Counted from the first letter of the stretch, positions 29,973 through 39,586 are shown. The stretch: 45,798 bases of DNA from Candidatus Parcubacteria bacterium (GCA_016196625.1 JACPXH010000003.1:1-45798), one strand, 5' to 3'. The notes: a model not told the origin generated them from the letters alone. Numbers and translations are program-made.

Positions 29973-31424
29973 ATGTTTCACGACCACAAACAATTTATTG
30001 CTGCCCTGGAGCAGATTGCCGATGAGAAGGGTATCAGTCGCGAGCGGGTGCTCGCGACAATTGAGCTTGCCATTGCCGCAGCCTACAAGAAGGACTATGG
30101 CAAAAAGGGCCAAGTTATCCGCGCGAAGCTCGACCCAGCCACCGGGACCATCTTAGTCAAGCAGGTTAAACTGGTGGTGGATGAAGCCATGCTTAAACCC
30201 GCCGAGGAAATCGAGGCCGAGGACGAGATGCGTTCAGAGACGTTGAGCGAGGAGTTCTTGTCTGAAGCGGCTCGGGCCCGGCGCGCAGCGCAAGAATCCG
30301 AAGACGAGACATTGGGCGAGGTGGGCGAGAAGAAAATTCGATTCAACGCCGAAAAGCACATTATGGTCGCTGACGCCAAGGTTCTCGACCCCGCGCTTGA
30401 AGCGGGGACGGAGCTGGAAATTCCATTGGAACCCCACGAGTCTTTCGGCCGCATCGCCGCGCAAACGGCAAAGCAAGTCATCATTCAGCGGATCCGCGAA
30501 GCCGAGCGGGAAGCGGTTTATAGTGAATACAAGGACAAGGAGGGCGAAGTGGTCTCCGGTGTCGTCCAGCGCGTCGACGGCCGGAACGTGTTCCTCGATA
30601 TCGGTAAAGCGGTCGGGATTCTGCCGGCGTCCGAGCAAATCCCATCCGAACGCTACCACGTGGGTGAGCGTCTCAAGGTGTATGTGTTGGCAGTGGAGAA
30701 GGAGACGCGGGGGGCGGGACTGGTGCTATCGCGGGCCCACCCGAAGTTGATTGAAAAACTTTTTGAGATGGAGGTGCCGGAGGTAGCCTCGGGCGCGGTA
30801 GAAATCAAAGCGACCGCGCGGGAAGCTGGGGCGCGATCCAAGATCGCCGTCGCTTCACACGAAGAGGGCGTTGATCCGGTTGGTTCGTGCGTGGGCCAGA
30901 AAGGCACTCGAGTTTCCACCGTCATCAACGAGCTCTCCGGTGAGAAGATCGACATCATCCAGTGGTCGGCTGATTCGGATCAGTTCATAGCCCAGGCGCT
31001 CTCGCCCGCAAAAGTAAGCGAGGTGGTTGTTGACGAGGTCGAACATCGCGCCACGGTTGTTGTGCCCGAAGAGCAGTTGTCTTTGGCCATCGGTAAGCGC
31101 GGCCAAAACGTGCGCCTGGCCGCAAAGCTCACCGGTTGGAAAATTGACATCCGTGGGACCGGCGGCACCGTGCCGCCGGTCGAAAGCGCCGCAGCGCCTG
31201 GCGAAGGCTCTGCGCTGCCGCCTGCTGACGGCGACGCTTCAACTGCCGAAGAAGCAGGCGGTACGCTGCCACCTGCTGATAGCGCCGCGGCGCCAGTCGC
31301 CGAAGGCGACTCTCCGCCACCTGCCGCAAACGCCGAAGAAGTCGAAGCTTCTCCAGAGGTTGACGAGCCCAAAGCCCAACCAGCCGGCCCGGCCGAGCCA
31401 GAGCCAACGTCTACTGCTCAATGA
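29973..31424 (+). CDS. nusA: transcription termination/antitermination factor NusA
   Basis: Binds RNA polymerase and nascent RNA to control pausing and termination. The N-terminal domain begins [21 protein letters not shown], the family start; the open frame from 29907 adds non-homologous residues. An S1 domain ([28 protein letters not shown]) and two KH domains ([25 protein letters not shown] and [23 protein letters not shown]) follow. The last roughly 85 residues are an Ala/Pro/Glu-rich tail with quasi-repeats ([24 protein letters not shown]) not typical of NusA. hppA starts ten bases later. Confidence 0.95.
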   Translation: MFHDHKQFIAALEQIADEKGISRERVLATIELAIAAAYKKDYGKKGQVIRAKLDPATGTILVKQVKLVVDEAMLKPAEEIEAEDEMRSETLSEEFLSEAARARRAAQESEDETLGEVGEKKIRFNAEKHIMVADAKVLDPALEAGTELEIPLEPHESFGRIAAQTAKQVIIQRIREAEREAVYSEYKDKEGEVVSGVVQRVDGRNVFLDIGKAVGILPASEQIPSERYHVGERLKVYVLAVEKETRGAGLVLSRAHPKLIEKLFEMEVPEVASGAVEIKATAREAGARSKIAVASHEEGVDPVGSCVGQKGTRVSTVINELSGEKIDIIQWSADSDQFIAQALSPAKVSEVVVDEVEHRATVVVPEEQLSLAIGKRGQNVRLAAKLTGWKIDIRGTGGTVPPVESAAAPGEGSALPPADGDASTAEEAGGTLPPADSAAAPVAEGDSPPPAANAEEVEASPEVDEPKAQPAGPAEPEPTSTAQ

Positions 31425-31434
31425 TCTTCTTGAC

Positions 31435-33435
31435 ATGACCAGCACGGCCCAAATTTTGTGGTTCATCTTTGGAGCCTCGGGACTTGCGGTTGTCTATGGA
31501 GCCGGACTCGCCGTCTGGGTTTTGGGGCGGACGGCAGCCCATAAGGAGCGTCTTCGCATCGCGGCCGCAATCCAGGAAGGTTCACGCGCTTACCTCAACC
31601 GGCAATACCGCGCGGTGGCTGTCGTCGCCGTGCTGGTCGCGGCAATTCTGTGGTATGTTCTGGGCGCAACTGCGGCCGCCGGTTTTCTGATCGGTGGGGC
31701 CGCTTCGGCCGTGGCTGGATATGTGGGCATGATGGTTGCGGTGCGGGCGAACGTGCGCACCACGGACGCGGCCGAAGCTGGCCTTGCGCCGGCGTTCCTC
31801 ACGGCGTTCCGGGGCGGGGCGGTCACGGGGATGTTGGTGGTCGGGCTTGGGCTTTTGGTTGTGGCCGGTTTTTACGCTATCACGCGCGATGTGGGGGCGC
31901 TTATTGCGCTTGGGTTCGGCGGCAGCCTCATTTCGGTTTTTGCGCGTCTAGGCGGGGGTATTTATACCAAAGCAGCTGATGTGGGCGCGGATCTGGTTGG
32001 CAAGGTGGAGGCCGGAATTCCGGAAGATGATCCCCGCAACCCGGCCGTAATCGCTGACAACGTGGGGGACAACGTGGGTGACTGCGCCGGCATGGCTGCG
32101 GATCTATTTGAAACGTACGCCGTGACCATGATTGGGGCGATGCTGCTCGCGAGTTTCGTTGCCGGCGGCGAAACACAGGCCGCGTTCTATCCCTTGGTGC
32201 TCGGCGCGACCGCCATTTTTACCTCCATCGCGGGCACCTTCGTGGTGCGTCTGGGAAAGTCCGGAGCGATCATGCCCGCGCTCTACCGTGGGCTTGCGGC
32301 CAGCGCGGGCCTTGCAGCCGTCTTTTTCTGGCCGGTAACAACGCGTTTCTTTTCGGTAGCCTTGGCGCCCAGGATCTACTTGGCTGCCCTCGTGGGTCTG
32401 GTTGTAACGTCGCTCCTGATGGTTGTTACCGACTACTACACCTCCAAACGTTTCCGACCCGTGCGCGCAATTGCCCAGGCCTCCGAAGCTGGCCACGGAC
32501 CCAACATCATCACGGGCCTCGCCGTTTCCATGGAATCGGTCGTGCTGCCGGCGATTATCATTGGCGCAGGCATGATCGCGGCGTTTTCCTTGGCCGGTCT
32601 CTACGGGGTCGCTATTGCTTCGGTGGGGATGCTGTCGCTCGCGGGAGTTATCGTGGCCATTGACGCATTCGGGCCCATCACGGATAACGCTTCCGGCATC
32701 GCCGAGATGTCCGGTGCTTCCGAGCGGGTCAGAGACGAAGTGCTTGATCCGTTGGATGCCGTGGGCAACACCACGAAAGCCGTAACCAAGGGTTACGCGA
32801 TTGGCTCGGCCGGGCTCGCAGCGCTCGTTCTCTTTGCGGCCTATACCGAAGAGTTAGGCAAGCTCGGCTTTCAGCTCAACTTCAGCCTGGCCGATCCGCT
32901 CGTCGTCATGGGGTTGTTCGTGGGGGGTGCGGTGCCGTATTTGTTTGGGTCTCTCGCCATGCGTGCGGTCGGCAAAACCGCTTCCAGCGTGGTCGCCGAG
33001 GTGCGTCGGCAGTTTCGGGATATTCCGGGGATCATGGCTGGTACGACTCGGCCGGAGTACGGCCGGGCAGTTGATATTGTGACGCAGGCCGCACTGCGCC
33101 AGATGCTGTGGCCGGCCCTGCTGCCGGTGGCTGTACCCATTGCGGTGGGTTTGGTACTCGGGCCTACGGCGTTGGGCGGAGTGCTTGTTGGCGCGCTCAT
33201 CACTGGTTTCTTTATCGCAGTTTCCATGACGTCAGGGGGGGCCGCATGGGACAACGCCAAGAAATTCATCGAAGCCGGCAACCACGGGGGCAAGCGCTCG
33301 CCTGCCCATCAGGCCGCGGTAACGGGCGATACGGTCGGGGACCCCTACAAAGACACTGCCGGCCCGGCCATGAACCCCATGATTAAAATCATCAACATCG
33401 TAGCTCTCCTGATTGCGGCGTGGCTTATTCGATGA
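31435..33435 (+). CDS. hppA: membrane-bound proton-pumping pyrophosphatase, K+-independent type
   Basis: Couples pyrophosphate hydrolysis to proton export, with about 16 membrane helices, 666 aa. Substrate-site motifs are DVGADLVGK (182-190), [19 protein letters not shown] (208-226), [13 protein letters not shown] (about 413-425) and [18 protein letters not shown] near the C terminus. The K-x-x-T signature at 448-451 (NTTKAVTKG), in place of A-x-x-A, marks the K+-independent, H+-pumping subclass. The start is the ATG at 31435; the open frame upstream overlaps nusA. Its stop overlaps the tig start as ATGA. It is an energy-saving device suited to a fermentative, reduced-genome cell. Confidence 0.95.
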   Translation: MTSTAQILWFIFGASGLAVVYGAGLAVWVLGRTAAHKERLRIAAAIQEGSRAYLNRQYRAVAVVAVLVAAILWYVLGATAAAGFLIGGAASAVAGYVGMMVAVRANVRTTDAAEAGLAPAFLTAFRGGAVTGMLVVGLGLLVVAGFYAITRDVGALIALGFGGSLISVFARLGGGIYTKAADVGADLVGKVEAGIPEDDPRNPAVIADNVGDNVGDCAGMAADLFETYAVTMIGAMLLASFVAGGETQAAFYPLVLGATAIFTSIAGTFVVRLGKSGAIMPALYRGLAASAGLAAVFFWPVTTRFFSVALAPRIYLAALVGLVVTSLLMVVTDYYTSKRFRPVRAIAQASEAGHGPNIITGLAVSMESVVLPAIIIGAGMIAAFSLAGLYGVAIASVGMLSLAGVIVAIDAFGPITDNASGIAEMSGASERVRDEVLDPLDAVGNTTKAVTKGYAIGSAGLAALVLFAAYTEELGKLGFQLNFSLADPLVVMGLFVGGAVPYLFGSLAMRAVGKTASSVVAEVRRQFRDIPGIMAGTTRPEYGRAVDIVTQAALRQMLWPALLPVAVPIAVGLVLGPTALGGVLVGALITGFFIAVSMTSGGAAWDNAKKFIEAGNHGGKRSPAHQAAVTGDTVGDPYKDTAGPAMNPMIKIINIVALLIAAWLIR

Positions 33436-34598
33436 AGACAGCCGTCGTCAAACACACCGGATCACGGGTTGCGCTTACGGTTGAGCTCACCCCGGAAGAG
33501 TTTGAACCGTACTGGGAGCGAGCGGTCTCGGTCCTCGGGCGTGAAGTCCACGAGCCCGGGTTTCGGCCGGGCAAGGCGCCGAGCCAGATCGTGGTGGGCA
33601 CCATAGGCGAGGGCGCGGTCCTTGATCGTGCGGCCCGCTTGGCGGTGGGGAAAACCTATGCCCGCGCGCTCGAAGAGCAGGACTTGGAAACCGTGGGCGA
33701 GCCCAGAATAGAGGTTCTCAAGGTGGCGCGGGCGAACCCCTTTATTTATCGGGCGATGTTTGCGGTTCCGCCCGAGATTATCCTGCCCGATTGGCGAAGA
33801 ATCGCCCGAGGCATTCCCTTGGAGGCGGCTGCGGTCACCGAACAAGAACTGTCTTCAGCCTTGCGGTATCTGTGCGAGGCTAGGGCTGTGTTTACAGCCG
33901 TCAGTCGGCCGGCCGCGCGTGGCGATCGGGTCCATGTTGATTTTGTTCTTCGTATCGAGGGGAAGACGGTGGCAGGCGGGGAAAGCAAAAATCACCCTTT
34001 CATCTTGGGCGAGGGTCGGTTTCTTGCGGGCTTTGAAGATCAGATCATCGGCATGCAGGTGGGTGAGGAGAAGTCGTTTTTTCTCTCGGTGCCCCCGGAT
34101 TTTCCCCAACGTACGATCGCTGGCCAGACCTTGGATGTATCGGTTGCGCTGCGGCAATTGGAAGAGCGATCCGTGCCGGAGTTGAACGATGAGTTCGCCC
34201 GTTCGGTGGGGAGGTTTGCGGATGCGGCAGCTCTCTTCGGCAACGTGGCTGAGGGGTTACGTCTTGAGAAGACTGAAGCGGCCAAGGTTGCTCGGCGCAG
34301 TGCCGCGATTGAAGCCATAGCCGAGCGTGCCCGCCCTGAAGTGCCGGCCGCACTCATCGAAGCCGAGCTTGACCGGATGATCCATGAGTTTGGGCATTCA
34401 CTCGAGACCTACGGGCGTGATCTATCTCTGTACTTGGTCGAAGTAGGTAAAACCGAAGCCGAGCTGCGCGCTGATTGGCGCACCCGCGCCGAGCGCCGGA
34501 CCAAGGCCGAGCTTATTATCCGCGCCATAGCCAAGGCCGAACTCATCGCGCCCGGGCCCGGCGAAGTTGAGGCGCGCATGCAGCAGGTGCTCCAGTAG
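33432..34598 (+). CDS. tig: trigger factor (ribosome-associated chaperone/PPIase)
   Basis: 388 aa. The N-terminal ribosome-binding domain carries a GFRPGKAP loop (standard GFRxGKxP signature). The middle FKBP-type PPIase domain runs about 155-240 ([15 protein letters not shown] to [13 protein letters not shown]). The C-terminal helical chaperone arms have RxExELxRM-like sequences. ATG 33432 overlaps the hppA stop as ATGA, so the two are translationally coupled. It precedes clpP, an arrangement seen widely (tig-clpP), here interrupted by a repeat and a new promoter. Confidence 0.95.
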   Translation: MKTAVVKHTGSRVALTVELTPEEFEPYWERAVSVLGREVHEPGFRPGKAPSQIVVGTIGEGAVLDRAARLAVGKTYARALEEQDLETVGEPRIEVLKVARANPFIYRAMFAVPPEIILPDWRRIARGIPLEAAAVTEQELSSALRYLCEARAVFTAVSRPAARGDRVHVDFVLRIEGKTVAGGESKNHPFILGEGRFLAGFEDQIIGMQVGEEKSFFLSVPPDFPQRTIAGQTLDVSVALRQLEERSVPELNDEFARSVGRFADAAALFGNVAEGLRLEKTEAAKVARRSAAIEAIAERARPEVPAALIEAELDRMIHEFGHSLETYGRDLSLYLVEVGKTEAELRADWRTRAERRTKAELIIRAIAKAELIAPGPGEVEARMQQVLQ

Positions 34599-34623
34599 TT
34601 CCATGCGGTTAAAGCAGCAAACA

Positions 34624-34791
34624 GTGGAGCCCCGCCGACGGGAGTCGGCGGCACCTCTCATTTCGGTGGCGGGGCAGAACCCCGCACCGAAGGTCTACGC
34701 ACCAACCATCCATCCACCGGATCCACCGGCCCGCTTCGCCCGCGAAGCGAGGCGAGCAGGAGACGATGGCCTTCTGGTGCGTTGGGTAAAT
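34624..34791 (-). repeat. dispersed structured repeat, copy 2 (168 bp)
   Basis: The reverse complement matches 17821-17979 with a few substitutions and a 9-bp duplication (CCACCGGAT). It lies just after tig and directly before the clpP promoter, the same context (after a stop, before a promoter) as copy 1 before uppS. Confidence 0.8.
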
Positions 34792-34820
34792 TTGACCCCG
34801 CGCAACTCGAGGCGTATACT
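34792..34820 (+). promoter_or_regulatory. promoter of clpP
   Basis: TTGACC (34792-34797), 17 bp, TATACT (34815-34820). The start is expected near 34827, giving a leader of about 200 nt. Confidence 0.7.
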
Positions 34821-34913
34821 CGGGGCGTGCTGAGGGCGGAAAAAGTACTTGAACTGCTGGATTCAGCATAACCAGTTTTTCTGGACAGCCAAAGAAATCC
34901 ACAAAGAAGTTTT

Positions 34914-35023
34914 CAATGTCAAAATCCAAATTTCAAATCAAACTCAAAGCTTAAAATCCAAAACGCGTTTTGACATTAGAGTTTTGGATTTCATTTGATA
35001 TTTGAGCTTTGGCATTTGACATT
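34914..35023. repeat. AT-rich imperfect palindrome upstream of clpP
   Basis: AATGTCAAAATCCAAATTTC at the left is mirrored by GGCATTTGACATT at the right, around a central ACGCGTTTTGACATT. The whole 110 bp is a degenerate inverted repeat of TGACATTTGGATTT-like words. Its composition is completely unlike the GC-rich surroundings. Similar AAATGTCAAA-type spacers occur in many Patescibacteria (from memory). Confidence 0.6.
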
Positions 35024-35028
35024 TACGT

Positions 35029-35658
35029 ATGTATCTCATCCCCACCGTCATCGAAAAATCCCAGTTCGGCGAGCGGGCCTACGATATCTATTCGCGCCTC
35101 TTAAAGGAACGGATTATCTTTTTGGGGGGTCCCATCACTGATCCGGTGGCCAACACCGTCATCGCCCAGATGCTCTTTTTGGAGTCGCAGGATGACACGA
35201 AGCCCGTCTACCTCTATATCAACTCACCCGGCGGGGTCGTAACCTCAACACTCGCGATCTACGACACCATGCAGTATTTGAAGTGTGAGGTGGCCACCAT
35301 TTGTATCGGTGTCGCGGCCTCCGGAGCGGCGATTTTGCTCGCCGCAGGCACCAAAGGCAAACGGTACGCGCTACCCAACGCCGAGGTGATGATCCACCAA
35401 GTCATGGGCGGGGCAGAAGGACAGGCAGTGGAGATTGCGATTGAAGCCGACCACATCATCCAGATCAAGCAAAAACTGAATCAAATACTCTCCAAGCACA
35501 CTGGCCAAGTACTTTCCAAGATCGAGAAAGACACTGACCGGAATCTCTACATGTCGGCGGAAGAGGCTAAAGCCTACGGCATCGTGGACGAAGTTTTTTC
35601 GGTGAAAAGCAAAGCCCGGCTCAAAGCAAACAAGCCCGGCAACGCCAAAGAAAGTTGA
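35029..35658 (+). CDS. clpP: ATP-dependent Clp protease proteolytic subunit (S-H-N triad)
   Basis: 209 aa, forming the tetradecameric protease barrel for a Clp ATPase. INSPGG (64-69), nucleophile Ser98 in GVAASGAA, His123 in MIHQ. At the third triad position (172 by alignment to DTDRD) the sequence is DTDRN, so Asn replaces Asp. Asn at this position is known in some ClpP paralogues such as Listeria ClpP1, where activity is altered. [15 protein letters not shown] follows. The N terminus ([11 protein letters not shown]) has the axial-loop start but almost no propeptide. It has its own promoter and terminator. Confidence 0.95.
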   Translation: MYLIPTVIEKSQFGERAYDIYSRLLKERIIFLGGPITDPVANTVIAQMLFLESQDDTKPVYLYINSPGGVVTSTLAIYDTMQYLKCEVATICIGVAASGAAILLAAGTKGKRYALPNAEVMIHQVMGGAEGQAVEIAIEADHIIQIKQKLNQILSKHTGQVLSKIEKDTDRNLYMSAEEAKAYGIVDEVFSVKSKARLKANKPGNAKES

Positions 35659-35727
35659 TGGTTCGACCCAACTCACCATCAATCCCGAGCGAAGTCGAAG
35701 GATAGATGACAACCAAAAGCGCCAGAG

Positions 35728-35746
35728 CACCCGGGAGGGTGTTTTT
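35728..35746 (+). terminator. terminator of clpP
   Basis: CACCC-GGGA-GGGTG followed by TTTTT, just before the convergent gpmI stop. Upstream, ATCCCGAGCGAAGTCGAAGGAT (about 35679-35702) resembles the widespread CCTGAGCGAAGGATC family of intergenic repeats. Confidence 0.7.
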
Positions 35747-35748
35747 GG

Positions 35749-37320
35749 TTAGAGAAATTTGAGCAAGCTCTGACCCGTCATTGCCTCTGGCTGCGGGATG
35801 CCCAGAAGCTCGAGCACCGTGGGCGCGACGTCGGTCAAAAGTCCGCGCACTTCCTGCTTGGCTTGATCAATCTGTTGCGGGCTCTTGGGGCGTTCAAAGC
35901 CGCGGGCGACCAGGTAGAATGGCACGGGGTTGGTCGTATGGGCCGTGCGGACGTGGCCGGTGTGGGGATCGAGTTTTTCTTCCGCGTTGCCGTGATCAGC
36001 CGTGATCAAGAGCGCCGTTTCAGCCGGGTTGAGCGAATTTACAATTTCGGCCAGCGACCGATCAACAGCCTCGACCGCCCGACGCGTGGCCCCCAGATCG
36101 CCGGTATGCCCAACCATGTCGGCGTTGGCAAAATTCACGACCATGAAGTCGAACCCAGCACCCCGCAGCTTCTCGATAAGGGTGGCGGTAATTTCCGCTG
36201 CTTTCATCGCGGGGTTTTCATTGGGTTGAATCGGTTCAGAGGAGGGGACCAGGATGCGTTCCTCTCCCGGAAATGGTTCTTCGCGTAGCCCGTTGAAAAA
36301 GTAGGTAACATGCGCGTACTTTTCCGTCTCGGCCAGATGCAGCTGTTTTCGACCGGCTTTCGCAATGGTTTCGGCCAGGCAATCCGTAACCAGCGGCGCC
36401 GGGAAAGCCACCTGCATAGCGAGCCCCTTTTCGTATTCGGTCATACTCACGAGGGTAAGGTTCTCCGCAGCCGGTCGCGCGAATTTAGTGAAGGCTGCAT
36501 CGGCGAGCGCGTGGCTGATTTGGCGCATGGAATCTTGACGGAAGTTGAAGCAGATGACCGCGTCGCCCGCGCCAATCCGGGACTTAGGCTGGCCATTAGC
36601 ATCGACAATCACGGTGGCCGGGATGAGAGAGTCCGTGAGTTCTTGCTGGTAGTAGTCGCGGATGGCTGCCGCCGCGTTCGGATACGGTTTGCCCATAGCT
36701 TCAAACAGGCAGCGCCAGGCAGCCTCGGTGTGCTCCCAATTTCCGTCCCGGTCCATGGCAAAGTCGCGGCCGATAAGGGTCGCAATGCCGCCTATTTTGG
36801 CCGCGCTCACTTTGGGCTCCAGATGTTCAATCAGGCCGAGGCCTGCCCTCGGCAAGCTGTCCCGGCCGTCGGTGAACAGGTGCAGGTACGTTTGCGTGAT
36901 GCCGGCGCGGCTGGCAAAGTCAATGAGCGCCTCCAGGTGTTCGCTCGAGGCATGTACGATGCCGGTGGTGAGGAGCCCGACCAGATGCAGGCGAGAGTTG
37001 TTGCGCCGGACGTGCTCGGCCGCAGCGCTGAAAGCGGGGTTCGTGAAAAATGAGCCGTCTTTGATGGCATAGTTGATGCGCAGTGCGCTCTGGTAGATGA
37101 CGCGCCCGGAGCCGATGGCCAGATGCCCCACTTCTGAATTGCCAGCCTCGCCCCAAGGCAGACCCACCGCAATGCCGGCAGCTTGCAATTGGGTGAAAGC
37201 CCACTGTGATTCAATGCGGTGAATCGTGGGTGTTGCAGCGTTGGCGATGGCGTTGCCCTCGCTGTCCGGCCCCACGCCCCAGCCGTCCATGACGACGAGG
37301 ATTACTGAACGGAATGGCAT
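35749..37320 (-). CDS. gpmI: 2,3-bisphosphoglycerate-independent phosphoglycerate mutase
   Basis: A glycolytic enzyme converting 3- to 2-phosphoglycerate through a phosphoserine intermediate; alkaline-phosphatase superfamily with two Mn ions. The N-terminal MDGWGVG carries the first metal Asp (D12), and the catalytic Ser62 lies in GEAGNSEVGHLAIGSGR. The C-terminal metal motifs are NFANADMVGHTG and TADHGNAE, then HTTNPVPF. The 523 aa fit the family. The promoter TGG-TACGAT (box 37328-37333) sits seven bases before the ATG, so the mRNA should be leaderless. It is divergent from rny. Confidence 0.96.
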   Translation of the reverse strand: MPFRSVILVVMDGWGVGPDSEGNAIANAATPTIHRIESQWAFTQLQAAGIAVGLPWGEAGNSEVGHLAIGSGRVIYQSALRINYAIKDGSFFTNPAFSAAAEHVRRNNSRLHLVGLLTTGIVHASSEHLEALIDFASRAGITQTYLHLFTDGRDSLPRAGLGLIEHLEPKVSAAKIGGIATLIGRDFAMDRDGNWEHTEAAWRCLFEAMGKPYPNAAAAIRDYYQQELTDSLIPATVIVDANGQPKSRIGAGDAVICFNFRQDSMRQISHALADAAFTKFARPAAENLTLVSMTEYEKGLAMQVAFPAPLVTDCLAETIAKAGRKQLHLAETEKYAHVTYFFNGLREEPFPGEERILVPSSEPIQPNENPAMKAAEITATLIEKLRGAGFDFMVVNFANADMVGHTGDLGATRRAVEAVDRSLAEIVNSLNPAETALLITADHGNAEEKLDPHTGHVRTAHTTNPVPFYLVARGFERPKSPQQIDQAKQEVRGLLTDVAPTVLELLGIPQPEAMTGQSLLKFL

Positions 37321-37327
37321 TGTCCGT

Positions 37328-37336
37328 ATCGTACCA
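37328..37336 (-). promoter_or_regulatory. leaderless extended -10 promoter of gpmI
   Basis: The minus strand reads TGG-TACGAT, then seven bases and ATG 37320. The -35 is weak. Confidence 0.6.
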
Positions 37337-37358
37337 TAGCTGGGGAGAGTTCTGAATT

Positions 37359-37387
37359 TTGACAGCCCACGGGCGCCCTGCTATACT
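37359..37387 (+). promoter_or_regulatory. consensus promoter of rny
   Basis: TTGACA (37359-37364), exactly 17 bp, TATACT (37382-37387). The leader is about 40 nt. Confidence 0.8.
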
Positions 37388-37431
37388 GAAAATCTCTACT
37401 CTACCCATGACCAGAACATCTCAAAAAATCC

Positions 37432-38961
37432 ATGGAACAGTTTTTCATCCTGGCCGTGAGCCTGGGCGGACTTGTGGTGGGGTCCGTTGCCGGCTACTAC
37501 GCGCGCCAGACGATAGCCAAAAAGCAGGCTGGTTCAATCGAGGCCAAGCTTTCGAAACTCGTTGAAGGCGCTAAGACCGAAGCTCGGGAGACGCTGCTGC
37601 AAGCCAAAGATAAAGCCGTCAAAATCCTCGAAGAGGCCAAGCGCGACGAGAAAGAACGCGCGCAGGTTCTTGAACGGCACGAGGAGCGGCTTTTGAAGCG
37701 GGAGGAGATGCTCGAGCAGAAAATGGCGGGCATCGAAAAGACCGACCTCGAACTCGCTGAAAAAATCGAGCGGGTGAAAGCCATCCGGGAAGAAGCAGAA
37801 AGCCTTCACGGTAAGGCCGAAGAAAAGTTAGCGCAGGTAGCCAAGTTAAGCGAAGCCGAAGCCAAGCAGGAGATCGTCCGGCTGGCTGAGAAAAAGCAGT
37901 CCGAGGAACTCGCGCACCACCTGCAACGTTTGGAGCAAGACAAGCTTGAGGCCGTTGAGAAGCGGGCGCTTGATGTCATGGCCACCGCCATCCAGCGCTA
38001 CTCCCGCACGCACGTCGCCGACATTACGACGTCAGTCGTGACGCTCCCTGATGATGACATGAAGGGACGCATCATCGGCCGCGAGGGCCGCAATATTAAG
38101 GCGCTCGAGCGCCTCACCGGCGTGGATATCATTGTGGACGATACGCCCGGTGCGATCACGCTCTCCGGGTTCGATCCAATCCGGCGCGCAGTTGCCAAAT
38201 CCGCGATTGCCAAGTTGGTGGCGGACGGCCGCATCCAGCCGGCCCGGATCGAAGAGAAGGTGGAAGAGGCCAAGGCCGAGATGAAAAAGAAAATCCAGGA
38301 GGCCGGGGAGGCCGCGGTCTATGAGACGAGCATTCTTGATTTCCCGCCGCCCTTGGTGCAGCTCTTGGGGCGCTTGGCCTTCCGGGTATCCTACGGCCAG
38401 AACGTTTTGCTTCACTCCATCGAAGCGGCGCATCTTGCCGGCATGATTGCCCAGGAGTTGGGGGCGAAGGTGGAAGTGGCCAAGAAAGCGGCGTTGCTTC
38501 ACGACATCGGCAAAGCCATTGATCACGAGGTCGAGGGGTCGCATTTGGAGCTTGGTCGCAAGATCCTCGCTAAGTATCACATACCGGAGGCCGTGATTCA
38601 GGCCATGGAGGCCCACCATGAGGATTATCCATTTATGACTCCGGAAGCCATGATTGTTGCGGCCGCAGAATCAGTTTCCGCTGCCCGGCCTGGCGCGCGG
38701 CGCGATACGGTGGAGAACTACATCCGGCGGCTAGAGGAGCTTGAAAAAGTGGCCAATTCCTTTGAAGGGGTGGATAAATCTTACGCCATCCAGGCGGGGC
38801 GCGAAGTGCGGGTGTTTGTTGTTCCCGAGAAGGTGGACGACTATGCAGCCATGAAGCTTGCGCGCGACATCGCCGACCGCATTGAAGAAGAACTCCGCTA
38901 TCCGGGCGAGATTAAGGTTAATGTAATTCGGGAGTTGCGGGCGGTTGAGTACGCAAAGTAA
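37432..38961 (+). CDS. rny: ribonuclease Y
   Basis: A membrane-anchored endoribonuclease that starts mRNA decay. An N-terminal membrane helix (about 3-23) is followed by a long charged coiled coil (about 25-190, Glu/Lys/Ala-rich), a KH domain (GRIIGREGRNIKALERLTGVDIIVDD), and an HD domain (VLLHSIEAAHLAGMIAQELG, then ALLHDIGKAIDHEVEGSH). The C-terminal YAIQAGREVRVFV block is conserved. The 509 aa fit the family. Together with PNPase and the NYN protein it gives this window much of an RNA-decay toolkit. Confidence 0.96.
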   Translation: MEQFFILAVSLGGLVVGSVAGYYARQTIAKKQAGSIEAKLSKLVEGAKTEARETLLQAKDKAVKILEEAKRDEKERAQVLERHEERLLKREEMLEQKMAGIEKTDLELAEKIERVKAIREEAESLHGKAEEKLAQVAKLSEAEAKQEIVRLAEKKQSEELAHHLQRLEQDKLEAVEKRALDVMATAIQRYSRTHVADITTSVVTLPDDDMKGRIIGREGRNIKALERLTGVDIIVDDTPGAITLSGFDPIRRAVAKSAIAKLVADGRIQPARIEEKVEEAKAEMKKKIQEAGEAAVYETSILDFPPPLVQLLGRLAFRVSYGQNVLLHSIEAAHLAGMIAQELGAKVEVAKKAALLHDIGKAIDHEVEGSHLELGRKILAKYHIPEAVIQAMEAHHEDYPFMTPEAMIVAAAESVSAARPGARRDTVENYIRRLEELEKVANSFEGVDKSYAIQAGREVRVFVVPEKVDDYAAMKLARDIADRIEEELRYPGEIKVNVIRELRAVEYAK

Positions 38962-39006
38962 AGGAGCAGCGGAAGCAGAATCTATCCACAGGTGCCAAGG
39001 CGACGC

Positions 39007-39035
39007 TTGCAAGCCAAAAAGCTGCTCGGTACAAT
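39007..39035 (+). promoter_or_regulatory. promoter of the HU gene
   Basis: TTGCAA (39007-39012), 17 bp, TACAAT (39030-39035). The leader of about 85 nt contains a CACGGC...GCCGTG hairpin. A near-consensus DnaA box (CTATCCACA, 38982-38990) lies just upstream. Confidence 0.6.
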
Positions 39036-39126
39036 GGAGGATGCGTGATATTCCGTCACGGCGCGTGTGCCGTGTCCAATATGGCAAAGGTCGAGCATAC
39101 TTCTCGAATACAGCAATTCCCATATT

Positions 39127-39405
39127 ATGAGCATGAACAAAGAACAGTTGCTGGAAGCGATTTCGGCCAAGGTGGGCTGTTCGAAGAAAGAAGCCGGCGA
39201 TGCGGTGGAAGCGATGACCGATATCGTAACGTCCGAACTTTCCAAGGCCGGGCAGGTAACACTCACGGGCTTCGGGACTTTTTGGGTTTCGAATCGCGCT
39301 GCGCGCCAAGGGGTGAACCCGCGCACTGGCCAGAAGATTCAGATTGCGGCGATGAAAGTGCCGAAGTTCAAGGCTGGCAAAGGTCTCAAAGACGCGGTCA
39401 GATGA
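39127..39405 (+). CDS. hup: HU-family DNA-binding protein
   Basis: 92 aa. MNKEQLLEAISAKVGCSKKEAGDAV is the HU dimerisation helix region, followed by TLTGFGTFWVSNRAARQGVNPRTGQKIQIAA, which contains the family signature GFGxF and the RxGxNPxTG arm that bends DNA. The start is ATG 39127 or 39133. The open frame from 39067 is not homologous. A GACCCC-GGC-GGGGTC hairpin overlaps the stop codon. Confidence 0.93.
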   Translation: MSMNKEQLLEAISAKVGCSKKEAGDAVEAMTDIVTSELSKAGQVTLTGFGTFWVSNRAARQGVNPRTGQKIQIAAMKVPKFKAGKGLKDAVR

Positions 39406-39495
39406 CCCCGGCGGGGTCATCCTGAGTGAGGGGCGTCGATCGTCCCGAAACGAAGGATCTCGCGACCCAGCTCGAGCTGGTCTCGAGCGCAAAGG

Positions 39496-39524
39496 AGCTC
39501 CCGAATGTTGAGGGGGGCTTTTTT
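39496..39524 (+). terminator. terminator after the HU gene
   Basis: Stem AGCTCCC/GGGGGCT (39496-39502, 39513-39519, one G-U pair) then TTTTTT. Before it lie a CCTGAGTGAGG...GAAGGATC-type repeat (39421-39462) and the palindrome CCAGCTCGAGCTGG. Confidence 0.75.
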
Positions 39525-39586
39525 GTTAGTTTTCGTCCGCCGCGGGGTGGGTCGCAACATTGGTGCCGGGATTGCCACATAAATCA

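Noticed and set aside
34567-34833. Small frames through the two 160-bp repeats encoding similar peptides (VEPRRRESAAP...)
   Set aside because: Peptide similarity follows from the DNA repeat; one copy carries an indel and the stems rather than codons look preserved. Kept as a non-coding repeat.
35679-39462. CCTGAGnGAAGnnGAAGGAT-like segments as a new repeat family
   Set aside because: They resemble a motif known to be widespread in many bacterial genomes; two degenerate copies here add nothing new.
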